Source: Solirubrobacter deserti
GTDB lineage: Bacteria; Actinomycetota; Thermoleophilia; Solirubrobacterales; Solirubrobacteraceae
DNA length: 64,000 nucleotides
Direction: 5' to 3'
NCBI RefSeq assembly: GCF_003344625.1
Contig: NZ_QPKJ02000005.1
Location: 186,001-250,000 of the forward strand
Shown piece after piece: positions 7,870 to 15,118 of this stretch. Every line of letters begins with the position of its first letter. Position 1 is the first letter of the stretch. The notes beneath the pieces were generated by a model that was not told the DNA's origin, did not search any database, and saw only the letters and a program-made list of their open reading frames with translations. The position numbers and the translations under genes were made by a program.

Positions 7870-8592
7870 ATGCGCCTCGACACGTCTCTCCTCCAGGGCA
7901 TCTCCGCCGCGAACACCGCGGCGTCCAAGGCCCAGCAGTCCTCCTCGCTCAAGACGACGGGGACGTCCACCACCTTCTCCAGCGCTCTGAAGACCGCGAC
8001 GTCCGCCTCCGAGAAGGAGTCGACCAAGCCGGTCGAGGGCGAGAACTACGCCGAGATCCTGACGGGTCCGCGCGCGGGCATGTACATCAACAAGTCCGGC
8101 AACGCGCGTGACGGCGAGGCCTTCATCCTGGTCAAGGGCGAGAACGGCAAGCCCGACCAGCACATCTACGGCACGGGCAAGGACCGCACGGTCGTCTCCA
8201 GCGGCGGCGACGGCGAGAAGTCCTCCTCGGCGGACAAGTCGTCCTCCAAGGACAAGTCCTCCGCCACGGGCAAGGCGCCGTCCGACGAGACCGTCAAGCA
8301 GCTCGACGGCCGCGGCTACGCCGACATCCTCACCGGCTCGCGCAACGGCCTGTACCTGAACACGTCCGGCAACGTCCGCGACGGCCAGGTCTTCACGCTG
8401 GTCAAGCGTGAGGGTCGCGAGTACCACATCTACGGCACCGGCAAGGACCGTCAGGTGATCGGCCTGCGTCCGAAGAGCGAAGCGGCGGACCAGACGCCGG
8501 CGACGACCGACAAGCCCACCGAGACGACCACGCCGTCGACCGGCACCGGCACGCCGGGTAGCGGCCAGCTCGTCGACACCGCTACGACGTAA
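7870..8592 (+). CDS. Two-repeat protein of unknown function behind a sigma-28 promoter
   Basis: 240 aa from the ATG at 7870; an in-frame TTG at 7858 and an ATG at 7846 are upstream, but the latter lies inside the promoter. The N-terminus (MRLDTSLLQGISAANTAASK) is polar and Ser/Thr-rich with no signal peptide or membrane segment. Two ~50-residue repeats follow: YAEILTGPRAGMYINKSGNA to IYGTGKDRTVV (about 61-112) and YADILTGSRNGLYLNTSGNV to YHIYGTGKDRQVI (about 150-198). They are separated by a Ser/Lys linker and followed by a Thr/Pro-rich tail. No known enzyme motif is visible. The promoter suggests a motility-linked secreted or appendage-associated protein, which is inference. The 3' end overlaps the convergent oxidase gene by 11 bp. 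Confidence 0.75.
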   Translation: MRLDTSLLQGISAANTAASKAQQSSSLKTTGTSTTFSSALKTATSASEKESTKPVEGENYAEILTGPRAGMYINKSGNARDGEAFILVKGENGKPDQHIYGTGKDRTVVSSGGDGEKSSSADKSSSKDKSSATGKAPSDETVKQLDGRGYADILTGSRNGLYLNTSGNVRDGQVFTLVKREGREYHIYGTGKDRQVIGLRPKSEAADQTPATTDKPTETTTPSTGTGTPGSGQLVDTATT

Positions 8593-9553
8593 AACCGAAG
8601 CGGCGCACGTCCAGGGCCGGCGGGATCGCCGCCGGCCGTCCGAGTGCCAGATCCGCGACGAGCCGCGCCGACGCCGGTCCGAGCGTGATCCCCCACGCTC
8701 CGTGGCCGCTCGCCACGTAGAGCTCGTCCTCCAGCTGCCCGAGCATCGGCCGCCCGTCGGCCGAGCCCGGCCGCGCGCACGCCCGCAGGCCGCGCACGCG
8801 CCCGAGATCCGCGAGGAACCGCTTCGCATTGGCCAGGATCTCCGGCGCCAGCGCGTCCGGGTCGGGCCGGTCGGGCAGGAACGTGGATCCGATCGCGGAG
8901 ATGCCGCGCGCGGTCACGGCGCTGAACAGCACGTCCGGGACGTCGTCGGTTGTGAGCGCGTCGATGCCGGCCTCCTCGAGGACGTGGCCCGGCGGGTTGT
9001 CGAGCTCGAGGTCGACCACGACGCCCCAGACGGGCGTGATCGGGAGGTCGACGAGGTCCTTGGTCCACGGGCCGGCGGCGAGGATGCGCGGGCCGCTCGT
9101 GGGGCCTTCGGCGCCGAGCTCGATGCGTGCACCGGCGTTTCGGGCGCGCTGCGCCCATGCGTGCGCGGCGGCCGCGGGCGGCACGGGGCGGCCCGTGTCG
9201 ATCCGGCGCGCGAACAGGCCGGGCTGGAGCGCGGGCTCCATCCTCTGCGGGTCCTCGATGGGCTCGGCGCCGTCGTGCTCGAACGGCTCGTCGCTGATCA
9301 GCAACAGGCCGGACGGATGCTCGGGCAGGTCGAACCCCTCGAGCTCGCGATAGTGCTGCAGCGACTCCTCGTACAGGCCGGTCAGTTCAGGGTCGAGCGG
9401 GTCCTGCACGACGCCCGAGTTGCGTCCGGAAGCGCCCGCGGCGATCTCGTCGCGCTCGTAGAGCGTGACGCTCGCGCCGCCCTCGGCGAGGAAGGCCGCG
9501 AGCGCACAGCCGACGATGCCGCCGCCGACGACGGCGAAGTCGGGCGCGCTCAC
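8582..9553 (-). CDS. FAD-dependent oxidoreductase of the DadA/glycine oxidase (DAO) family
   Basis: 323 aa. The Rossmann FAD motif is near the N-terminus (FAVVGGGIVGCALAAFLAEGG) with the ribose-binding Glu in VTLYERDEI, followed by GASGRNSGVV, the usual DAO-family segment. The C-terminus carries GSADGRPMLGQL and ASGHGAWGITLGPASARLVA, the second FAD-binding region. The likely substrate is an amino acid or amine, oxidised to the imino compound. It starts with a GTG that overlaps the mobA stop (GTGA) and is therefore coupled to mobA. Family-level confidence is high; the substrate is unknown. Confidence 0.85.
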   Translation of the reverse strand: MSAPDFAVVGGGIVGCALAAFLAEGGASVTLYERDEIAAGASGRNSGVVQDPLDPELTGLYEESLQHYRELEGFDLPEHPSGLLLISDEPFEHDGAEPIEDPQRMEPALQPGLFARRIDTGRPVPPAAAAHAWAQRARNAGARIELGAEGPTSGPRILAAGPWTKDLVDLPITPVWGVVVDLELDNPPGHVLEEAGIDALTTDDVPDVLFSAVTARGISAIGSTFLPDRPDPDALAPEILANAKRFLADLGRVRGLRACARPGSADGRPMLGQLEDELYVASGHGAWGITLGPASARLVADLALGRPAAIPPALDVRRFGFTS

Positions 9554-10170
9554 GGCCGCGCCTTCGGCGTCGCGGCGGCCGCGCCCGCACCAGCTGCGCC
9601 GTCGCCGTCCGGGCCCGGGCCGGCCGTGGCGTCCGGGCCGTCCGCGAGCGCGTGCTCCGCCGCCGCCAAGTCCTCGCGCGTGTTCACGCTCGCCACCTGT
9701 TCGCGCGGCGCGCCCAGCACCGCGGGTTGCAGGCGGCCGAGCGTCGCGCGCAGCGAGTCCTCGCGCGCGAGCGCGTCTCGCAGCACCGGTAGCTGCAGCG
9801 GCTCGTAGCGGCCCGGGAACGGCTCGCGCTCGACCGCGAGCGCTGGGCCCTCGTGGTCGGCCAGCGCGCGCAGCAGCTCCGGCGTGATCCAGGGCTGGTC
9901 GCACGCGACCGCGACCACCGGGCCGCCGTGCCCGAGCGCGGTCACCAGGCCGAGCAGTGGGTGGGTCGGCTCGTCCGGCTCGATCCAGGTGGGCACGTCC
10001 GGCAGGACGGTGCCGGCCTTGGCCACGACGACGGCGTCGAGCCCGGCCGCGCGGGCGGCCGCGAGCGGGCGCGCGAGCAACGGTCGTCCACCCAGCTCCA
10101 CGAGCGCCTTCTCCCCGCCCAGGCGGCGGCCACGTCCGCCTGCCAACACCGCCACGACAACTTTGTGCAC
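9550..10170 (-). CDS. mobA: Molybdenum cofactor guanylyltransferase MobA
   Basis: 206 aa. It transfers GMP to molybdopterin to form the MGD cofactor. The pyrophosphorylase-type loop VLAGGRGRRLGGEKALVELG lies at residues ~8-27, and the metal-binding Asp is in VAVACDQPWITPELLRAL. PFPGRYEPLQLPVLRDAL and ASVNTREDLAAAE complete the family pattern. The Ala/Gly/Pro-rich tail of ~25 residues is extra. The start is GTG at 10170. It heads a two-gene unit with the DAO-family oxidase and is divergent from the large repeat protein with a 35-bp gap. No other molybdenum-cofactor gene is in the window. Confidence 0.88.
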   Translation of the reverse strand: MHKVVVAVLAGGRGRRLGGEKALVELGGRPLLARPLAAARAAGLDAVVVAKAGTVLPDVPTWIEPDEPTHPLLGLVTALGHGGPVVAVACDQPWITPELLRALADHEGPALAVEREPFPGRYEPLQLPVLRDALAREDSLRATLGRLQPAVLGAPREQVASVNTREDLAAAEHALADGPDATAGPGPDGDGAAGAGAAAATPKARP

Positions 10171-10205
10171 GATGGCTACAGGTTTTACCGAGGTGGTCGA
10201 TCACG

Positions 10206-13200
10206 GTGATCGTGAAGCCTCGGATTCGCATCCTCGTCCTCATGCTCGCGACCGTGCTGGCGCTGCCCGCGACCGCGTCCGCGAACCCGTGGGACTCCGT
10301 GACCCCGCTGTCGATGTGCGCGCTGCCGCCGTCCAACCCGGTCGCCGCCGTCGCCACCGACACGACGGTGGTCCCCGCCGGCCCGACCAGCCAGGGCGGC
10401 TGGCACAGCGCGCCCGTGAACATCACGCTGGCCGGCACCGCCGTGCAGGGCTTCGAGTGGACGATCGACTGCGACCCGCTGCTCCAGACCGGTCCGAGCG
10501 CGACGATCAGCACCACGGGCGAGCACACCTTCACCCACCGCGTGATCGAGGCGCCCTCCGGCGACCAGACGCCGTGGATCGAGGATACCGTCAAGGTCGA
10601 CGTCACCGACCCGGTGGACACGACGGTCGTCCCGGCGACCTGGCACGACGACGTCGCCACCATCACCTTCAACGGCCACGACACCGCCGGCACGCCCGAC
10701 CAGTCGGGCGTCGCGACCATGGTCTACGAGCTCGACGGCGACCCGGGCGTACCGGTCAACCCGGGTGACACGCTCAACATCACCGAGAACGGCACGTTCA
10801 CGCTGCGCACGTGGATCGTCGACAACGCCGGCAACCAGTCCGCGCCGCGCAACTCGATCGTGCGCGTCGACTCCGCCGACCCGGTGGACACCACGACGGT
10901 CCCGGCCGGCTGGCAGACGACGCCGTCGGTCGACGTCACCGTCGAGGGCACCGACAGCGGCGGCGAGGGCATCACGCTCGTCGAGTGGCAGCTGGACGGC
11001 GTCCCGCACTCGGCCGCCGGCCCCGGTCCCGTCACCGTGACCGTCAGCGGTGAGGGCGACCATGTCCTGAGCACGCGCCTCACGGACGGCCGCGGCCACG
11101 ACTCCGGCTGGAAGACCCAGCACGTCCGCATCGACACCGTCCAGCCGACGGACGCAACGACCGCGACCAGCGCGTGGCTCTCGCAGAACTCGCTCGACGT
11201 GACCGTGCAAGGCACGGACGCGACCTCCGGCGTCGCGCGCGTCGTGTACAAGCTCGACGGCGGCCCCGAGGTCTCCACCAACGGCGACACCGCCACCGCG
11301 ACCGTCACCGGCACGGGCGAGCACACCCTGGAGACGCAGGTGTACGACGTCGCCGGCAACGCTTCCGCGTTCAAGACGCACACGATCCGTCTCGACCCGA
11401 CCAACCCGTCGAACTCGACGCCGACCGGGTCCGACGCCTGGCGCACGACCCCCTACTCCGTGCGCGTCAACGGCTCCGACGAGCTCTCCGGCGTCAACCG
11501 CGTGGAGTGGCGCGTCAACAACGGCGCCGCGACGTCCGGCGCGCCCGGCGTCCTCACCGCGCTCGTCACCGGCGACGGCTCCCACACGCTGTCCACGCGC
11601 GTCGTCGACAACGCGGGCAACGCGTCCGTCTGGCGCGACGAGACGATCCGCATCGACACGGTCAAGCCGGCCGACACGACGACCGTCCCGGCCTCGGTAG
11701 GCCGCGGGCGCAAGATCCCGATCACCGCGACGGACGCGCTCTCGGGCCCGTCGGGCGCGGTCGAGTGGCAGGTCGACGGCGGCGCGATCAAGACCTCCAG
11801 CCCCGCGATCCTCGGCACCTCCGGTGCGCACGTGCTCAAGACGCGCGTGCAGGACAACGCGGGCAACTGGAGCGACTGGAAGACCGCCAACGTCACCGTC
11901 ACCACCGTCAACGAGGACACCACCGACCCGGTGGACACCACGTCGATCGCGACGGGCTGGCGTCCCGGCCCGTACGAGGTCGTGGTCACGGCCGACGACG
12001 ACGTCGAGCTGGCCGAGGTGCAGTACCGCTTCAACGGCGACATCGTGTCCGGCCCGAGCGGGCTGCGGTTCACCGTGTCCACGGACGGCGTGCACGAGAT
12101 CGAGACCCGCGCGATCGACACCGCCGGCAACGTGAGCACGTGGCGCCCGCACACGCTGCAGATCGACCAGACGCGTCCCGTGGACACGTCCGCGCTGACG
12201 TCCGGCTGGACCAAGACGCGCGCCGTCGAGCTCACCGGCACGGACGAGACGTCCGGTGTGGCCTCCGTCGCCTACCAGGTCAACGGCGGCGCGGTGACGA
12301 CCGTCAACGCCGACCACGCGAGCTTCACGCTTCCGAGTGACGGCACGTTCGTCATCCGCCACCGCGTGACGGACAACGCCGAGCGCCAGAGCGAGTGGAA
12401 GACGGACACGGTGAAGGTCGACACGGCCGTCCCGGTCAACACGAGCCCGGTCGCGCCGTCGACCTGGCAGGCCACGGCGCTGTCGGTGGCCCTGACCGGC
12501 ACGGACGTCGGCTCTGGCGTGGACCGCTACGAATGGCGCGTCGGGGGCGGCGAGATCAAGTCCGGCAACGCCGCCGTGGTCACCACCGACGGTGCGCAGA
12601 TCCTGCAGACGCGGGTCGTCGACAAGGCGGGCAACGAGTCCACCTGGCGCAACGACACCATCAAGGTCGACCTGACCAAGCCGGTCAACACGACGCCGGT
12701 CGTGGCCTCGCCGTGGCGCAGCTCGAACTTCGCGACGACCGTCAGCGGCACGGACGCGGCGTCCGGCGTGGCGCGTGTCGAGTGGAAGCTCGACACGGGC
12801 TCGGTCTCGACGTCCCCGGCCGTGGCCATCGCGGTCGAGGGCAACTACAAGCTGTGGACGCGCGTGATCGACGTCGCCGGCAACGACTCCGGCTGGCGCG
12901 CGGACAGTGTCGGCATCGACAAGAGCGCGCCGTCGCTGGCTGCGGACTGCGGTGCCGCCGTGTGGCGCAACGCGCCGGCCGTGTGCAAGGTCGCCGCCGA
13001 CGGCGGGATCTCCGGCCTGTCCGTGCTCACCGGGGCGCGTGGCGGCGAGGGCGCGACGGCGGTCGCCGGTGGCGCGTACACCGTCGAGGCCGAGGGCACG
13101 TCCACCGTCACGTTCAAGGCGATCGACGGCGCGGGCAACGAGGTCACGGCGCAGGGCACGGTCAAGGTCGACCGCACCGCGCCGACGGCCACCGTCGCCT

Positions 13201-13790
13201 GCACGCCGGACCCGAAGTCGCTCAACCACATCTGCACCGCGACCGGCACGGACCTGCTGTCCGGGCTCGCCGGCGTGACCTGGTCGGTCAACGGCGGCGC
13301 GCCGACGCCGATCGCCCCGGGCGCGAGCTTCACCGTGGCCAAGGGCAAGGTGGTCGTCCGCGCAACCGACGGCGCCGGCAACGTGGGCGCGAGCGCGCCC
13401 GTCAGCCTGGCCGAGCGGCACGAGGACGAGCACGAGGAGGGCGTCACGCCGCGCAGCACGAGCGAGGCCGTGCTGCTCAAGGGCTCGAGCGCGAAGGGCT
13501 CCGCGTCCAAGCGGCTCGTCGGCCAGCTGGCGCTGTCGTCGACCCCGACCGCGACGACCGTCGACCTGCGCCCGCTGGCGCTCGGCAGCGGCACCTTCCA
13601 GCTCGTGCTCAAGGTCACGGTCGGCAAGAAGACCAAGACCTTCACCAAGACCCAGAAGACCGTGAAGGGCTACTCCAAGCGTGTCACGGTCAAGGCCGCG
13701 GCGGGGGCGGACGCGAAGGTCGCGTTGACCGTCAAGCGCAAGTCCGGCAAGCGCTGGGTCACGCACGCCACCGCCTCCGCGCACCTTTAG
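10206..13790 (+). CDS. Large secreted protein with twelve Ig-like/OmpL47-like repeats
   Basis: 1194 aa from the GTG at 10206, with GAGGTGG (10190-10196) at good spacing. A signal peptide (KPRIRILVLMLATVLAL, then PATASA before NPWDS) directs secretion. I count twelve tandem units of ~80-90 residues. Most begin PVDTT..., contain a central VEW+LDGG or VEYR segment, and end with a V.D.AGN..S.W+ motif and a VRIDT/VKVDT strand; units 11 and 12 are more divergent and gain Cys pairs. After an acidic EDEHEEGVTPRSTSE spacer comes a Lys/Thr-rich C-terminal domain (VTVGKKTKTFTKTQKTVK) that may bind the cell wall. No sortase motif or membrane anchor is seen. It is probably an adhesin or envelope structural protein; the function is not established. 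Confidence 0.85.
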   Translation: MIVKPRIRILVLMLATVLALPATASANPWDSVTPLSMCALPPSNPVAAVATDTTVVPAGPTSQGGWHSAPVNITLAGTAVQGFEWTIDCDPLLQTGPSATISTTGEHTFTHRVIEAPSGDQTPWIEDTVKVDVTDPVDTTVVPATWHDDVATITFNGHDTAGTPDQSGVATMVYELDGDPGVPVNPGDTLNITENGTFTLRTWIVDNAGNQSAPRNSIVRVDSADPVDTTTVPAGWQTTPSVDVTVEGTDSGGEGITLVEWQLDGVPHSAAGPGPVTVTVSGEGDHVLSTRLTDGRGHDSGWKTQHVRIDTVQPTDATTATSAWLSQNSLDVTVQGTDATSGVARVVYKLDGGPEVSTNGDTATATVTGTGEHTLETQVYDVAGNASAFKTHTIRLDPTNPSNSTPTGSDAWRTTPYSVRVNGSDELSGVNRVEWRVNNGAATSGAPGVLTALVTGDGSHTLSTRVVDNAGNASVWRDETIRIDTVKPADTTTVPASVGRGRKIPITATDALSGPSGAVEWQVDGGAIKTSSPAILGTSGAHVLKTRVQDNAGNWSDWKTANVTVTTVNEDTTDPVDTTSIATGWRPGPYEVVVTADDDVELAEVQYRFNGDIVSGPSGLRFTVSTDGVHEIETRAIDTAGNVSTWRPHTLQIDQTRPVDTSALTSGWTKTRAVELTGTDETSGVASVAYQVNGGAVTTVNADHASFTLPSDGTFVIRHRVTDNAERQSEWKTDTVKVDTAVPVNTSPVAPSTWQATALSVALTGTDVGSGVDRYEWRVGGGEIKSGNAAVVTTDGAQILQTRVVDKAGNESTWRNDTIKVDLTKPVNTTPVVASPWRSSNFATTVSGTDAASGVARVEWKLDTGSVSTSPAVAIAVEGNYKLWTRVIDVAGNDSGWRADSVGIDKSAPSLAADCGAAVWRNAPAVCKVAADGGISGLSVLTGARGGEGATAVAGGAYTVEAEGTSTVTFKAIDGAGNEVTAQGTVKVDRTAPTATVACTPDPKSLNHICTATGTDLLSGLAGVTWSVNGGAPTPIAPGASFTVAKGKVVVRATDGAGNVGASAPVSLAERHEDEHEEGVTPRSTSEAVLLKGSSAKGSASKRLVGQLALSSTPTATTVDLRPLALGSGTFQLVLKVTVGKKTKTFTKTQKTVKGYSKRVTVKAAAGADAKVALTVKRKSGKRWVTHATASAHL

Positions 13791-13791
13791 G

Positions 13792-13819
13792 TTGACGTTC
13801 CCCGATCGCTTGCGACAAT
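13792..13819 (+). promoter_or_regulatory. Sigma-70-type promoter for the gene at 13852
   Basis: TTGACG at 13792-13797, a 16-nt spacer, and GACAAT at 13814-13819. The -35 begins immediately after the stop codon of the repeat-protein gene. The -10 lies inside the inverted repeat at 13803-13834. Confidence 0.6.
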
Positions 13820-13834
13820 CGTCTCAAGCGATCG
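13803..13834. promoter_or_regulatory. Perfect 10-bp inverted repeat over the promoter (operator or terminator)
   Basis: CGATCGCTTG (13803-13812) pairs exactly with CAAGCGATCG (13825-13834) across 12 nt. The repeat straddles the -10 and expected transcription start of the next gene, as a repressor operator would. As RNA it could also terminate the upstream gene. Confidence 0.55.
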
Positions 13835-13851
13835 TCCGAAGGGAGCGCTCC

Positions 13852-14295
13852 ATGTCGGAAGAGGCCACGCGGGTTCTCATCGTCGCCAACAAGACCGCCG
13901 CCACGCCGGCCCTGCTGGAGGCGGTGCGCACGCGGGCCGCGCGCGGGCCGGCGACGTTCACGCTGCTGGTGCCGAACGCCGCCCACGGGCTGCACAAGCT
14001 CGTCGACCCCGAGGATCAGGCCCGCAGCGAGGCGGAGACCGTGATCGAGCTGGCGGTGCCGCTGCTCGAGGAGGCCGCGGGCGCGCCCGTGGACAGCATG
14101 ATCGGCGTGCCCGAGCCGCTCGCCGCGATTCAGGACGCCGTCAACATCCACGGCTTCGACGAGCTGATCATCTCGACCCTGCCGCAGCGCGTGTCCAAGT
14201 GGCTGCACCTGGACCTACCGGCCAAGGCCGCCGGGCTCGGTCTGCCCGTCACCACGGTCATCGCGTCGTCGCGAGCGGAGCGCTCCATGGCGTGA
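13852..14295 (+). CDS. UspA-like small protein
   Basis: 147 aa from an ATG preceded by GAAGGGAG. It has the alternating strand/helix pattern of a Usp-type fold: TRVLIVANKTAATPALLEAV, TFTLLVPNAAHG, GFDELIISTLPQRVSKWLHL and LGLPVTTVIAS. It lacks the G-2x-G-9x-G(S/T) ATP-binding motif seen in its neighbour at 14454, so it belongs to the non-ATP-binding branch. It has its own promoter with an inverted repeat, and with the next two genes forms a small stress-type cluster. The function is unknown beyond the fold inference. Confidence 0.7.
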   Translation: MSEEATRVLIVANKTAATPALLEAVRTRAARGPATFTLLVPNAAHGLHKLVDPEDQARSEAETVIELAVPLLEEAAGAPVDSMIGVPEPLAAIQDAVNIHGFDELIISTLPQRVSKWLHLDLPAKAAGLGLPVTTVIASSRAERSMA

Positions 14296-14311
14296 GCTGA
14301 GCGCGGGCCAC

Positions 14312-14317
14312 TAGCCT
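14312..14317 (+). promoter_or_regulatory. -10 box (TAGCCT) for a leaderless small gene
   Basis: TAGCCT ends 7 nt before the GTG at 14325. The ATG at 14319 is too close to the box to be transcribed, so the GTG is the likely start. Confidence 0.5.
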
Positions 14318-14324
14318 CATGGCC

Positions 14325-14408
14325 GTGAACCGCCTCTGGATCTACATGCAGGTGATCATCGTGATCTGCGTGATCGCCAGCTTCGTGATCGCCCTGATCA
14401 AGCTCTGA
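14325..14408 (+). CDS. 27-residue single-pass membrane peptide
   Basis: GTG at 14325 to TGA at 14406-14408. The product begins VNRLWIYMQVI, continues as a continuous hydrophobic helix of Ile and Val and ends ALIKL: a positively charged N-terminal end, one transmembrane segment and a Lys near the C-terminus. Third codon positions are almost all G or C, like real genes here. It sits between two Usp-type genes with its own -10 box. The function is unknown; small membrane peptides like this often bind larger membrane complexes. Confidence 0.55.
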   Translation: MNRLWIYMQVIIVICVIASFVIALIKL

Positions 14409-14441
14409 CGCGAACCGACATGGCGCCCCGTCGCGCGTGCG

Positions 14442-14447
14442 TATGAT
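14442..14447 (+). promoter_or_regulatory. -10 box (TATGAT) for a leaderless Usp gene
   Basis: TATGAT ends 6 nt before the ATG at 14454, the spacing expected for a leaderless mRNA. No clear -35 is visible. Confidence 0.55.
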
Positions 14448-14453
14448 CGCGCC

Positions 14454-14897
14454 ATGTTCCGCTCGATCGTCGTGGGCACTGACGGTTCCGACACCGCGCA
14501 GAAGGCGGTCGACAAGGCGATCGAACTCGCCAAGTCGCTGAACGCCCAGATTTGGATCGTCTCCGCCTACGAGCCCGTCCCGAAGGCCCGCCTGCGCGAA
14601 GAGGCCCGCCAGACCCCCGCCGACCTCCAGTGGATGGTCAACCCCCGCGAGGAGGTCGACGCCACGTTGGGCGAAGCCGCCGAACTCGTCCGCGCCGCGG
14701 GCTTGGAGGTCGAGACCTTCGCCCGCGAAGGCGACCCCGCCGACGCGATCCTCGACGTCGCCGAGGAGCGCGACGCGGACCTGATCGTGGTCGGCAACAA
14801 GGGCATGACGGGCGCGCGCCGCTTCCTGCTCGGCTCGGTGCCCAACAAGGTCTCGCACCACGCGCCCTGCTCCGTGCTGATCGTGCGCACGACGTAA
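14454..14897 (+). CDS. Universal stress protein (UspA family)
   Basis: 147 aa single Usp domain. FRSIVVGTDGSDTAQKAVDK at the N-terminus holds the conserved Asp of the nucleotide pocket, and VVGNKGMTGARRFLLGSV followed by HHAPCSVLIV matches the ATP-binding pattern G-2x-G-9x-G-S. An ATP-binding dimer in the cytoplasm is the expected form. It is a monocistronic, leaderless gene. A very long palindromic structure follows at 15002-15054. The specific stress is unknown. Confidence 0.9.
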   Translation: MFRSIVVGTDGSDTAQKAVDKAIELAKSLNAQIWIVSAYEPVPKARLREEARQTPADLQWMVNPREEVDATLGEAAELVRAAGLEVETFAREGDPADAILDVAEERDADLIVVGNKGMTGARRFLLGSVPNKVSHHAPCSVLIVRTT

Positions 14898-15001
14898 ACG
14901 GCGAAGCACACCCACTGGCCGCGCGTCAAGAAACTCGCCGAGGCCGCTCGGGCCCGGACGGTTGCACGGGCTCGGACCGCGAGCCCCGACCCCGGCGCGC
15001 G

Positions 15002-15054
15002 AGGGGGTGCCCAACGTAGGTCCCGCTCAGCGGGACCAGCGTTATGCACCCCCT
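15002..15054. repeat. Nested 53-bp palindrome (REP-like element or bidirectional terminator)
   Basis: Three stems nest on one axis: AGGGGGTGC (15002-15010) with GCACCCCCT (15046-15054), AACG (15013-15016) with CGTT (15040-15043), and GGTCCCG (15019-15025) with CGGGACC (15031-15037). Two symmetric 2x2 internal loops separate them and the loop is CTCAG. It is the only clear structure in the 221-bp gap (14898-15118) between the convergent usp and subtilase genes. The rest of the gap is GC-rich with no coding signal. Confidence 0.7.
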
Positions 15055-15118
15055 TACGCTGGCCCGCGTCCGCGCGCACTGACGCCGCGCGCCGGCGCGG
15101 AGCGGAGCGCCCGCGCGG

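Noticed and set aside
10185..13784. A 1199-codon open frame on the minus strand opposite the repeat protein
   Set aside because: It is the antisense shadow of a GC-rich gene: Arg/Val/Gly/Asp-rich, no motif, while the plus strand has a signal peptide, regular repeats and a ribosome binding site.
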